Positions 22,204 to 32,939 of a stretch of 64,000 nucleotides of DNA are shown piece by piece. This DNA is from Hermatobates lingyangjiaoensis. Taxonomy: Eukaryota; Arthropoda; Insecta; Hemiptera; Hermatobatidae. The stretch lies in the NCBI GenBank assembly GCA_026182355.1, contig JAPFBL010000068.1, forward strand, positions 1,939,001-2,003,000, read 5' to 3'. The translations under genes and the position numbers were made by a program. Numbering within the stretch: position 1 is the first letter of the stretch; each line of letters starts with the position of its first letter. The notes under the pieces are model-generated. The model ran no database searches. It was not told where the DNA came from and worked only from the letters and a program-made list of their open reading frames with translations.

Positions 22204-22904
22204 ATTCCACGGTCGATACTTTTATCAATATTAATATATATATATATAAAGGATATGCCAGTTTTGTCTTTTGTTAGTTGTTTTGAAAATTGAATAAGTA
22301 TTCTAAATATAGAAAGTTTATAAATATAGTCAGAATCATTTCTGATGAATGGAATATTAATGATCTATTTAGAGATTTGCTTTGGACTTTTGCTAATTTT
22401 ATTCCGTATATTACGCGAGTTTCTTTGTGAGTCTCTAAGAAGCCTTGGTAATGACTTACTTGAATACTGGTGGAAGGAGGTGGGGCGCTATAGAAGCATG
22501 GAAGATGTATCGATCGACCTAGAGATGGTGGTCAGGGAGTGACGTTAGACAAGAGAACAGAGAGGCCTGGTATGTACTGGTATCTGGTGTTACAGCTTCC
22601 GAGCCATGTCTTCACTATCATCTATGCAAGTTTTTTTGGCATTCAAAGTGATTTAATAATAATAAAATTTATTGACGGTAACTCTTAATGGAATTATAAA
22701 CGCATTTTTCTTTGATATTACATTCATTTTTTCCCCTATACACCAGACCCTCGAATTTACGTACTAATAGAGACCGAGAAGGGAAATCGGTAACATGGTA
22801 AGTGTAGCGTCATAGTGAGTAGGATTATGAGAAGGGAGGATAGCTAGGCTATTCTCTGCCTCACCTTGCTTTAGGTCATCATCACATTCACAATCATCAA
22901 ATAC
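22204..22904. other. no gene seen
   Basis: A TA run at 22232-22248. A 65-codon frame at 22345-22542 ends in a GC-richer patch but has no domain. Confidence 0.5.
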
Positions 22905-23195
22905 AGGTAGTTTATGTTTATTATACATTAAAATACGTAATAATAATAAAATTGTTTGTGCATAGTAAAGGTATATTTTGCTTAAGATAACGTAATTGGA
23001 GTATACGTTACTCCAATAACGTATACTTCACGTAGTCTAGGCTACTCTATCTCACTCTGCCCTCATTGTGAATTACTAATACCCGGATGATAATTTATTC
23101 TATTCGGAAGAAAAAAAATTCGGAAATTTTAAAGTACAGATTTTTGAAGTACAGAAAATCGATAGTCGAGTGTAGTTTATAGTATTTTTGATAAC
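22905..23195 (+). repeat. dispersed repeat, copy 1 (pair with 47935-48225)
   Basis: Shares long collinear words with 47935-48225: ACATTAAAATAC.TAATAATA, AAGATAACG.AATTGGAGT, TCTCACTCTGCCCTCATTGT, GATAATTTAT.CTATTCGG. This copy has extra sequence around 23000-23030 that includes an inverted pair (GAGTATACGTTA and TAACGTATACTTC). Confidence 0.92.
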
Positions 23196-23655
23196 CTATA
23201 TTCTGTAAGGATATATTTTGAATCAGTTCTGTGAGGTTTTATTGGTTTTTGTGTGGTAACCTTCCCTGAGGCAATAGGTAGTTTTAAAGTCTGCCATATC
23301 ACTGCCCAACCTACTCCTTTCTGGTTCCCGGTCCTTTCATTATTACAGTTATTTCTATGCAACTGTATTTCGTACTCGTGAACCCTGAGAATGCTTGTGA
23401 GTAAGGATTCCTGCCATCGAATGCCTGACTGTACCTGCCCGACTGTAGAAAGTTCATTCCTTCATTGACCAGAACAAAGTTAGACTCTAGAATATCAAGC
23501 AGTAATGAAGAAATGTCTTCTGAGTCTATAGTTGTCTCTTATTTCTGTTATTAGTTGTTTACCGATGTCAGTACTGCTAAATACTAATAAAAATTTCGAA
23601 TTATGCCTCCCTAAATTATATTAGTAGATGACTTTAACAATAAATAGGTATAAGG
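23196..23655. other. no gene seen
   Basis: A 61-codon minus frame at 23177-23362 has no domain. Part of it may be an extension of the neighbouring dispersed repeat. Confidence 0.5.
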
Positions 23656-23689
23656 TCAAATTGCACACATTGGCCAAATTAATTGTATG

Positions 23690-24120
23690 AAAATACGGGA
23701 GGATGGGGAGGGGGAAGTAAAGAATGAGGTAAAGAGGGATAAGTTTAGTGGTGGATAGAGAACGTGAAGAATATAGATGTAATGAGAGTGAATGAGAAGG
23801 AATATAGCGATTGGGATGGAGGCAGAGTGTTTGAATGGGAGAGGAGCAGAGAGAAGTAGATGTTTATAGAGTGAGAGGGATAAAGAATGTTTCTTCTGAG
23901 ACACCCTCCGAAGGTGGGATAGAGAGATTAAGGAGAGAGTGTGGGTATGAAGTAATGAGAGAGAAGCGCATGATTTAAGATAATTAGAGTGTGGGAGAGA
24001 GTTAGAAGGTAGGATATGTATGAAAAGTGAGATAGACTGAGAGGGAAGGAATGATAGAGAAAGGTATGAATAGAGAGTTTGTGGAAGGGAAAGAGTGTGA
24101 AATATCGGGGTTGACATGCA
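23690..24120. repeat. purine-rich tract, about 430 bp
   Basis: The plus strand is almost all purine with recurring GAGAG/GGGAGA/AAGAGTG words. The Ser/Leu/His-rich minus-strand frames over it (23656-24117, 23928-24161) come from the pyrimidine strand. A comparable tract is at 34910-35275, and a pyrimidine one at 41720-42285. Confidence 0.9.
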
Positions 24121-24159
24121 GGAGAGTTAGAGATTTCGTGTGGAGTTTTGCTGAGCAAC

Positions 24160-25655
24160 AAAAAACTAGTCTAGATAGTACTCGCTATAGATCCATCGAG
24201 TAGATAACATCAAGAAAAGATGAACTTTTATAACTAAGCAGTTTTTAAGTGTAAAAAACCTGCAATTTTTATATTATGGAGGCTTTGGAAGTGAACGGGA
24301 TAAAATCATCCTGAGTTGTTAATTATAACTCTGTATATACCAAGCATTGGACTAGCATACTCAAGTGATGCAGGAAGTGTTTCGGTCTCCTATACTCTCA
24401 TTTGTAGTGTTTCACCTTCAGGGCTGTTCTAAAGGTTTTGTAGGTGCAATAGCAGCCGCTTGGGACAAGGTTATGTATATATGAGTCAGGGAAGACTCAG
24501 AGCTGAGGGTTGATAGGACAGGTGGAGCAACTTGGCATACACACAATTTCGCTCCCTTAGGCGAATAGGTGTCACGCTAAGTACTTAAACACAAACTGTA
24601 AGTGCGCTTATCAGTTATTATGATTCTTCAATTTATTTCTAACTTTTATAGATTTAAAAAAATTATGACCTTTGTTGATTATTTTGAATTGAACTGTGAT
24701 AAACATATCATTATTAAAAGTTGAATGTAATGAATTAGTTTTTAACAGTCCATGGTGACAGGAAGCAATGTTATTTATTAAGTAGTGATAAAGTAATGAG
24801 GGGTAGTTATTTTGAAGGGAAGTCAATTAAAGGTCTGATTAAGTGAGAAGCAGGGAGGCTGAAAGAGTCGCTCTTTGCCCGGACTGGCTGCTTTGTACAT
24901 TTCGCCAGACTAATGTCGTTGACCTTTTCTTTTCAACCCTCCTCATTACTTTATATCTATTATACTTTAATATTTAAGAATTAACAAAAAATTAGTTTTT
25001 TCAGACTCTTTTATTAAATACGTAAGATGTATAATTTTTAAATTTAATTATTTTATGATAATTTATTTTTACTTTTGTTTGTATTTTTTACATTTTTGTA
25101 ATTCATAGCCACCCTTCAGCAATATTCTGTATAGTATTGTTTTCTTTTAACTTTATTATTTTCATTTAAATACAGTCTTAAAATCACTTGTATTGTTTTA
25201 TAGTATTGCTTACTATAGTATGCGCTGGCTGTTGCCAGTTAGTTAGTTATATCGTCTCGCTCGCGTCGTCGAACTCTGACAGACTTATGATTAACGAATA
25301 TTGAGCCAATCGGAAGGCCCGTCGTTATTCCAAGTTGTCGTTAATACCTACAGATAACTTCATCCATACTTATATTATAATAATAATGGCTTATGTTAGC
25401 AGCATATCAAAATAATACAAAATCAATAAAAAGGAATTGGAACATTTAAGCGAAAGTATTAACATAGTCACACAAGAAGCTCTGGACGAGAAGGTGTCTC
25501 GTTAGCCAAATACATCTTTACAAATTTTCATTTGATGTTAAGGTGGATGAACTACTCAGGTTGTAACGCTATTATTTCTAACTCAGGACTCTTTACATTT
25601 TGCCATAAAAGTTTATTTTGAAGAGGTATACCATAGTGTACCTGGTATATAGCAT
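24160..25655. other. no gene seen; GC-richer islet near 25245-25340
   Basis: Mostly AT-rich. At 25245-25340 several CpGs (CTCGCTCGCGTCGTCG) and an AGCCAAT box occur close together, a weak promoter-like islet. The minus frame at 24611-24826 has no domain. Confidence 0.45.
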
Positions 25656-25659
25656 CATA

Positions 25660-25735
25660 AAGCCATCACTTTTCATTAAAGACATAAATCACTTCAAAGA
25701 AAGCCCTCGTAAGTCATGACACACTAACCAATTGC
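25660..25735 (+). repeat. dispersed repeat, copy 2 (pair with 9001-9075)
   Basis: See 9001-9075. The pair is on the same strand about 16.6 kb apart. Confidence 0.8.
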
Positions 25736-25805
25736 ACACATGTTGTTTGTACTATAAATGTTGATGTAATTTATACTGAGAAATTAATAAACCGTCTGCC
25801 TCGTA

Positions 25806-26330
25806 TGAGGTGAATTCAAATAATTCTCGGACTGACCTCTTAATAAATTCACACTTTGTACTCCTTCGAAGTACTCTTTTCCGCGCACACCCAACCCAAC
25901 CGGGTTTCCACTTGTTGAAACAGTCTTGGTATGCTGCGTTTCGAATGGCTTTCAGCTCCTTACTCCCATTTGCTTTCGCGAATCGTTTAAAATATTTTTT
26001 TCAACGATTTTTCGAGTTTGCGAAGCAATAAGAAATTTTAGGAAGAAAGGTGAAGTGAATGGGAGTAGAAAGCACATTGATCGGGTGTTTGGCTAAAAAC
26101 TCACGAGTTCTCTGGGCTAAATCGGCTGAGGAGTTGGCGTGATGTAAAAGCCAGTCGCCAGTTCTCCACATTTCTTTATTCCCTTTGACCTTTCAGAACT
26201 TTAAGCAGTATCTTCAGCTAACTGTAAAACCTTCTGAGAAGTACCCGTACTGGTCATCACATTGACTTTGAATAAAGCGTGGGGAACTTTTTTGATTGCC
26301 TTTATTCAATGTTCGATTCTTGATCGTAGG
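25806..26330 (-). pseudogene. mariner transposase fossil, C-terminal half
   Basis: On the minus strand, in pieces separated by stops and shifts: YFSEGFTVS, then RYCLKF; KEMWRTGDWLLHHANSS (usual mariner HHDNAP, catalytic D replaced by A); RTREFLAKHPINVLSTPIHF, where PPYSPDLAPCD is expected but destroyed; KAIRNAAYQDCFNKW; and, one frame over, EYFEGVQSVNL. This order matches a mariner transposase from the middle of the catalytic domain to its C terminus. A tip-like sequence (TGAGGTGAATTCAAATAATT) follows a TA at 25804-25805. The N-terminal half and the other tip were not found. Both later catalytic residues are lost, so it is inactive. Confidence 0.8.
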
Positions 26331-26683
26331 CCTACATTTCTCATATGTGAGGTCAAAAATTCACTTATATGAAATTGTCTTCCCTGTTCCTTTGTAATGT
26401 CTGGTATTCGTTAAAGATTCCTACTGGAATAAACTTAAGTTTAGGATTTCCGGTAATCGGTAATTTGATTCGCCGATATTTGAAGTGGGCAAGAAGTAAG
26501 AATGAGCCACACTCTCACCTGTGCATGTTTGAAAACTTTTCAAATTCCTTCTTTTTAATTAAATTTAGAATATTTTTATACTGAATAAAACAAGTAAAAA
26601 AATCACTTGTTGAGAATACAAAAACAGACAGAGATCAGGTGAGGTTTTTGTTTTGAAAGACTTTGTTCAGGAGAATCCTTCTA

Positions 26684-26905
26684 GATCTGTCGTCATGGTT
26701 CAGAAGATTGGTTCAACAATATGGACATCCTTATAGAGATGTACAACCAACTGCAAATCAAAATTTTTGGCCGATGGAAGCTTTCCTTATCATTGCAGTG
26801 GCTTGTATTCTTCTCAGGTCGACCAATAGAATACATCGATGAGTTGGAGGACTTTGAGTTTGAGGATTTAGATCAGTTCAGTGAAGAGTTGCATTTGTCT
26901 TGACA
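26684..26905 (+). CDS. possible small exon or ORF with acidic C terminus
   Basis: A 73-codon frame opens after a TAG at 26681-26683, with an internal Met at 26721. It ends RPIEYIDELEDFEFEDLDQF, then SEELHLS and TGA. The acidic tail looks more coding-like than the rest of the window. TGTATTCTTCTCAG at about 26805-26818 is a good splice acceptor, so only the last part may be exonic. The overlapping third frame upstream of that AG is also stop-free, ending in a hydrophobic stretch (AFLIIAVACILL). No family is recognised. Confidence 0.25.
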
Positions 26906-28020
26906 CCGTTGTTATCATAACTGATTCACCATTCCACCCAACTTCAAATTTATTATGACAATATAGCTAACTTGCAAGTATTTACAGTGCACCCCACTAC
27001 TTTATAGTGTATCAAATTACAACCAATAACTGGTAAAAGTACATATATTTTCAAAAAGCACAAAATTCAGGTATTATATATAAAATGTTGCTATGCTTCA
27101 TTTTTAAATGTATACATTATTAAAAGTATAATCCTATTTGGCTGATACTTGCTGTTTAATTAACTTAACAATTTTTTAAGTATCATTCTCGATGCTTCAT
27201 CTATATTATTTGATGTTTTAGTTTTACTTGTTTCAACAGTTTACCAATCTTCAGCGGGATGTGAGATATTCTCACCATCTATTTCCCATATATGAGTAGT
27301 CCAGGGAAAGTAAGAGAATAAAGCTGTGTTCCCAATGCGGTTAGGAAGAGGCACCAATGAGAGCTGACACCAGCGAGTTCCTCCCTCGCTTTGAGGATCA
27401 GATCTCGCCACTCTTTTCTAACTAAACATTTTTTGGCTCCTTTCCGCTTTGAGAGGAGGGCTTCTGTAAGTTTTTGTGTGTAATTTTCTCATTATCTTTT
27501 AATTATATTTGTATCTGCTATCAGTATTCCTCATTAACGTAGCCTTATTGATTCCAACCATACATATTGTGGTGATCCAGCTATTTGGTTCAGTGTAAGT
27601 TTCCTCAATAGGAAGTTTTAGGAATTCCAATTTGTGAGATATTAAGGGTTTCAAACAACCAAAGTTTTGTATTTGTATTCCTATAATAAATTTATTTCTA
27701 TTCACATAGTTGTATTATAAGTTGTGAAATAAGTTGCTGGAACTTCTTTGTGATTACTGTTTTTGTCATTTACTTGCGAGGATGGAATAATGAAAAAAAT
27801 TAACTCCATTCAGAAGATGATTAAAAGGTAAGTATCAGCCAACAATATAATTTAATTGTATGTACAACCTTTGGTAAAAGAAAAATCAATCTAAAACTGA
27901 CAGCAGAAGTTCAAAAATCAACTGTTGTTCTTCCAGAGTGCTGTGCTTTACCCCTTTCATTTCTTCTCATGATAGTTAAAACGAAAACAAGCAAAAAAAT
28001 ATTATATTGTATTTTATGTT
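26906..28020. other. no gene seen
   Basis: AT-rich, with a GC-richer patch at 27325-27415. The minus frame at 27499-27705 has no domain. Confidence 0.5.
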
Positions 28021-28048
28021 CTGTTACATATGCTTTCACAAATTTGAA

Positions 28049-28265
28049 GAAAAGACACACTTACCAACTCAAATTTTCAGGCAATCCGTCGTCAGGAGAA
28101 AAGAGAGAGGGAGACCAAGCACGTTGTAGAAGCAACGGCAAGTGACCCAAGAAAACAAGTGACTGGTTACTTACCGCTGCGCTACAACGTGCTTGGTCTC
28201 CCTCTTCTCTCTTTTCTCCTGAAGACGCATTGCCCGAAAATTTGAGTTTGTAACGGTGTTTCTTT
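28049..28265. mobile_element. foldback family F2
   Basis: The arms share CAACTCAAATTTTC, the CTCCTGAAGACG-type core, GAGACCAAGCACGTTGTAG and GGTAAGT words in inverted orientation. The loop is about 20 bp near 28150. The right arm has CTGAAGA, CGCATTGCCCG, AAAATTTGAG. The left arm has the same motif with CTGACGA and a T in the 3' half of the stem. Confidence 0.9.
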
Positions 28266-28300
28266 ATTCTGTATGTTACTTTTCTTCGATTTCGATCCGA

Positions 28301-28301
28301 A

Positions 28302-28338
<37 letters not shown>
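28301..28338. repeat. (TA)n microsatellite
   Basis: A pure TA run between two foldbacks. Confidence 0.98.
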
Positions 28339-28339
<1 letters not shown>

Positions 28340-28347
28340 GCATATTT

Positions 28348-28819
28348 ACGAATTTCTCGCCTATTTCCAATCTGGTTAATTTTTTGGAAAAATTTTCCAG
28401 TTTTCTGATGGATTTCCTTGTAGTAGGAGATAGATAGCGTATGTAAAAGCTGTCCATAATTCATTTATTCATTTATTTTACACTAATGCTAACTATTAAT
28501 TTACGATTACACTTAACTATATAAAACGACATGTTTCGGTCCTTCAAAAGACCATCATCAGGTTTATTTTAGACACTATAAACCTTCAGTGAGTGTCTAA
28601 AATAAACCTGATGAAACATGTCCTTCAAATTAACATTTACATTAAGTTAAGTGTAATCGTAAATTAATTGTAAGCTTTAGTGTAAAATAAGTGAATAACA
28701 TGAATTATGGACAGCTTTTACATACGCTATCTCCTACCACAAGGAAATTCATCAGAAAGCTGGAAAATCTTTCCAAAAAATTAACCAGATTGAAAATAGG
28801 CGAGAAATTCGGAATTCGT
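28348..28819. mobile_element. foldback family F4, arms about 225 bp
   Basis: The arms (28348-28573 and 28592-28819) run from ACGAATTTCTCGCC at the tips through GCGTATGTAAAAGCTGTCC to TTTATTTTAGACACT near the loop. The left arm contains on the minus strand CTGATGA, T, GGTC-TTTTGAAG-GACC, GAAACATGTC. The right arm lacks exactly the hairpin: CCTGATGA is joined directly to AACATGTC. Confidence 0.95.
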
Positions 28820-28835
28820 AAATATGGATATATAC

Positions 28836-29035
28836 ATAAAATAAATTCAAAACGAAGGAAACACACAGAAAGACACAGACATAACTCACATCGATATTTC
28901 GACCATCTTCGTCATCAGGAGGTGTGAAGAGCGAAGAGTCCCGCATCACCTCCTGATGACGACGATGGTCGAAATATCGATGTGAGTTATGTCTGTGTCT
29001 TTCTGTGTGTTTCCTTCGTTTTGAATTTATTTTAT
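28836..29035. mobile_element. foldback family F3
   Basis: Arms of about 84 bp (28841-28924, 28947-29030) differ at one base (CTTCGT versus CGTCGT). They share AAACGAAGGAAACACACAG, AACTCACATCGATATTTCGA and CATCAGGAGG. The core reads CTGATGA, C, GAC-GATG-GTC, GAAATATCGATG. The loop is 22 bp with GAAGAGCGAAGAGTCCCG. Confidence 0.95.
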
Positions 29036-29082
29036 TTAAAAAAGTCCTCTGGACCGTTTCTTTTAATTTTAGATATATATAT

Positions 29083-29560
29083 AAAGATTTCACATAAACA
29101 TTGGAATAACAATCAATGATCAAACCACAAAATGAAATGGGGAAACAAGACTAAGATCTTTCAACCGTAACGAGCAGTCTTCGTAAGAGTCAAAAACCCA
29201 ACTGATATATATAAGACTTCACATAAACACGTGAAATAACAATCAATGATCAAACTGCAATATGAAGTGGGTAAAAAAAAGACTAAGATCTTTCAACCGT
29301 AATAAGCGGTCTTCGTCAGAGTTAAAAACCCAACTGAGATATATATTAGACTTCACATAAACACGTGGAATAACAATCAATGATCAAACCACAATATAAA
29401 ATAGGTAAAAAAACACTAAGATCTTTCAACCGTAATAATCGGTCTTAGTCAGAGTCAAAAACCTATCAGTTGGGTTTTTGACTCTGACGAAGACCGCTTG
29501 TTACGGTTGAAAGATCTTAGTGTTTTATTCCCATTTTATGTTATGGTTTTATTATATATA
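29083..29560. mobile_element. cluster of four foldback F1 arms
   Basis: Three direct copies (29083-29204, 29212-29339, 29345-29463) each run from the CACATAAACA tip to a TCAAAAACC end, separated by short TA runs. A fourth, inverted copy (29469-29557) completes a palindrome with the third. Stem bases vary among copies (AACGAGCAG, AATAAGCGG, AATAATCGG), showing independent decay. Confidence 0.93.
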
Positions 29561-29629
29561 TGAAGAACTATTTATATATTGTGTAAGAGAAGGGTAGAGA
29601 GTGTATATGGAGAAGTTAGCAAATTTATG

Positions 29630-29745
29630 TACCTATCTTGAGTATATATACTTGTATGCATACTTACTGGTATATATACTGGTGTATATACAGATATATA
29701 TACAGTATATATATACAGATATATACTGGTATATATACTTGAGGG
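29630..29745. repeat. degenerate GTATATATAC-type tandem repeat
   Basis: Repeated ACTGGTATATATAC and CAGATATATAC words. Confidence 0.8.
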
Positions 29746-31540
29746 CTGGAGGCACCTGAGCTTAAATATGTAATATTTAAATAGGAAATATTTTTATTGT
29801 CGGTGTATTTGTGTTGTATTAAAACTTATTTGATTCTTATATCTGCCATACAACGTAAAATATAATTAATCTAATAATCAACAATTGTGAATATTTCAAA
29901 AGATGAGAAGTTGCAGATTGTAGAATGTTATAAATGTAAATATTGTAGACTAAAAAGAGAGAGAGAGAAAACTTATAGAAATGAAATATTGATATTGAAG
30001 AAACATGGAAAGTTATAGCTTTAAAACAAATAAGTTCAGGAATGAAATTTTTTAACCAATAACCTAGTATTAATAAAACACAAAACAGTGATACAAACTA
30101 TAAAATAATCTTTTACTAAATAATACCAAATTATATGACCGGTTACTCACATCCAGAACTGAATTAAGTGGCACGTGAATAAAATAATACTTCTACTTAA
30201 GGTACGACGGATTCTTTTTAATATATAGCATTTCCAACGTTTTTCTTCTGACTCACCTAGATCTTTAGATGTAACAGTTGCTACAAATACAGTGGTTGTA
30301 ATCATTTGTATTTTTTTGGCAGTCTTCCCTTTCATATTTGTAAAAAAAAATATTTTATATCTTTTATTCATAAAAGACTAAGATTAATTTAAGTAATTTT
30401 GTTTTCAAGATTTTTAATTACTTCTATGGAGGCTTGAACAAATGAAATTTTAAAATATTATTATCTTGCACGTCATTATTTATTTGTTCTATTGTAACTA
30501 GTATAGTTCAGTTAAATTATTTTTTTACGTATTTAAATATGTCTCTTTTGATATATATTTGTTTGTAATATGATTTGGTATTTATTATTTTGTATGGTGG
30601 GCCATAAAAATTGTTTTAAATCAAATAGAAATGTCGGCTTTGGGAATATAATTTAAATCGGGATAACTGACCGATTCCTGATAGATATTTCCTATTATAT
30701 TTCATTAAAATATGTTTGTGAATAATGTAGGTATTTTATTTTAATTTGAAAATAACATTCAGTGCTTTATAAATCAGATTACTTACGATAATGAAACTAC
30801 AAATGATTAGGGGTTTTTTTTTGACTTAGGTAATGTGAGAAAAAAAGTTTATAGCATTTAGTTACAATAAAGCATTCTGTAAAGGGATGTATGATGACTG
30901 TGAAAGTGGGTGAAGATAGTGCAGTCGAGGGGTGAGAGGTGGTGTGAACGATAAGGCATGCGACAGTGAGTGGAGTAAAGGACGTGTGGGCTGCCGGTGC
31001 TCGGCAGTCACCTCGTCGAGAGCAGCCGCCTTATCTCGCGCCCTCGTCCTAATACATTTATATATTCAATATTAAAATATAATCTAGTTCACTCTTACAT
31101 TCTATATAATAAGCTTATCAATATTCCTAATTAATGCTTTCATTCTACCCATCCAACATAATATATAGGTAGTATTCGACCAATTTTACTTTTTCACCAT
31201 TCAAACATTCTCTTACAATTTGTGAACGAAATATGGTAAAATATCAATTATTGACGTTATAGGGTAGTAAGTGGAAGGAAATTGTGTTAGGGTTTCGAGA
31301 TAACATGGAGGAGCCCTCCTAGAGTTGAGTAAATCCGAAGGTGAGGGGAACTTCGCCTTGTAATCCTTGATACCACTTAGATCACTTACCAACTACGGGG
31401 TGGATAAGTGGACTATCATTGAACCTTTAAAGGCCTTATCGGCAATGTGTCAAACCAAGTTATTGCTTACCGTTCAGACTTTATAGCTGTTCTGATTTAC
31501 TCTACAACCGAGGAAGGACGGCTCAATATAATCGCTGAAT
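29746..31540. other. no gene seen; F6 fragment and a CpG-richer islet
   Basis: 30625-30700 carries a decayed F6 arm (AATGTCGGCTTTGGGAA, CGGGATAACTGACCGATTCC). 30940-31050 is GC-richer with many CpGs (CTCGTCGAGAGCAGCCGCC, CTCGCGCCCTCG) and could be a small regulatory islet, but no frame or classical element is clear. Confidence 0.45.
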
Positions 31541-31560
31541 TATATATATATATATATATA

Positions 31561-31840
31561 TACGAGTTCAAAATTCAAGAAGAGTAACACACGGAGTAAG
31601 GAAACACACTTAAAGACTCAAATTTTCGGGTAATCCGTCTTCAGGAGAAAAGAGAAAGGGAGACGAAGCACGTTGTAGACGGCAAGTAAACGTTTACCGT
31701 AACGGGTTACTTACCGTTGCGTCTACAACGTGTTTGGTCTCCCTTTCTCGTTTCTCCTGAAGACGGATTACCCGAACATTTGAGTCTGTAAGTGCGTTTC
31801 CTTACTCTGTGTGTTACTCTTCTTGAATTTTGTACTCGTA
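31561..31840. mobile_element. foldback family F2, longest copy
   Basis: Arms of about 130 bp (31561-31690, 31711-31840) share GAGTTCAAAATTCAAGAAGA, GACTCAAATTTTCGGGTAAT, CCGTCTTCAGGAGAAAAGAG and CACGTTGTAGAC in inverted orientation. The core is CTGAAGA, CGG-ATTA-CCCG, AACATTTGAG on the plus strand. It starts in a TA array (31541-31561) and is followed by the tail CCAGTTTGGATCGTGTTTTG and another TA run. Confidence 0.95.
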
Positions 31841-31890
31841 TTGTGTCCAGTTTGGATCGTGTTTTGTTTAATTAGGTGATATATATATAT

Positions 31891-32110
31891 TTCAAGGTAC
31901 ATGAAGAAACGTAGAGAAATTAAAAACACACACTTACAGTCTCTAATTTTCGGTTGAACCGTCTTCAGGAGAGATAAGAAAGGGAAACAAAGCGCACTGG
32001 TGCAGAGACGGTTGGGTCTCCAAATTAAAGGTGTGTTTTTAATTTCTCTACGTTTCTTATGTACATTGAACTGTATTTGTCCGTTTCGGATCGTATTTTC
32101 ATCAAAAAAG
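31891..32110. mobile_element. foldback family F5, right arm core deleted
   Basis: The left arm carries on the minus strand CTCCTGAAGA, CGGTT-C-AACCG, AAAATTAGAG. The right arm (32017-32069) keeps the outer GTGTGTTTTTAATTTCTCTA and CGTTTCTTATGTACATTGAA but has lost the core. A tail TCCGTTTCGGATCGTATTTT, similar to the F2 tail, leads into a TA run. Confidence 0.9.
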
Positions 32111-32261
32111 TGTATATATATATATATATATAAATTTTCTTTTTTTGTCGGAGGTTTGCAATTTTTTTTTTTTGAGGTCCTGCTAGAAAGCTACACCTCT
32201 ACGGTGATTATAAAGGTAATTTTGCATCTCCGTAAAACTCTACATTCGAAATCTTAACTTT

Positions 32262-32350
32262 TCCTTGATGATGGCTTTGACATCGTACAGGCTCAGGACC
32301 AACGGTCTTAACGTCCTCTCCGAGGAGTGACATACTCAATTTTATTGTAT
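32262..32350 (-). repeat. SINE A fragment, minus strand
   Basis: On the minus strand: CGTTAAGACCGTTGGTCCTG, then AGCCTGTACGATGTCA, matching the body of the SINE at 46369. The tRNA-like head is missing. Confidence 0.8.
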
Positions 32351-32794
32351 CCTATGTCGAAAAAAACCGAGGGTCAATGTTATAATCGTTGCAAAGAACT
32401 ATGTGTATGTTAATGTGTTATGATTACTGAACTTGTTATTAATTAGTTGGTAAGTATTAATATACAGAGGAATATATTAATAATTGTAACACAGAAAACT
32501 GAAACAATAAATGCCTACTATTAATGTAGTACTCAATTTAATCTCATTTATAAATTATGTTAATAAAAAATATTATACAATCTATCTAGGTACTTATTTA
32601 GTAGAATGCTGCTTTGTATAAGCTGTAGAGAATGGGCTTTTTTTAATTGGCATCATTAGTAAAATTGTCTTCATTCAGTCGTTTTTGACCATTACTTAAT
32701 CCCACGTCATCCACTCTCCTCTCATGGGAGAATCGACGGCGGTATCTCAAGAGGGTTTCATCGCAGGTTCTTTGGTCGACGACTTAAGCCTGTC

Positions 32795-32875
32795 AGTTCC
32801 TATGTTTATCTTAGCGGTATAGCCGAGAGGCTGAGGTACACATAAGGTCAAAACAGGTTCCTATGTTCATCCACT
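32795..32875 (+). other. short tRNA-like insertion between direct repeats
   Basis: GTTCCTATGTTTATC and GTTCCTATGTTCATC flank about 46 bp containing TAGCCGAGAGGCTGAGG, a perfect match to box A (tRNA-Ser/Leu D-arm type). There is no box B. It could be a heavily truncated SINE with its target duplication. Just downstream, AAGTGACAAAAACCCCTG is duplicated in tandem (32888-32935). Confidence 0.4.
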
Positions 32876-32939
32876 CCTACTATGGAGAAGTGACAAAAAC
32901 CCCTGACAAAAAGAAGTGACAAAAACCCCTGCATAAAAT

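Noticed and set aside
23656..24117. 153-codon minus frame with Ser/Leu/His runs
   Set aside because: It is the pyrimidine strand of a GA-rich tract. The second frame at 23928-24161 has the same composition.
28182..29123. Several 60-120 codon frames on both strands
   Set aside because: They are translations of foldback arms and TA arrays. Near-identical products appear on opposite strands because the DNA is palindromic.
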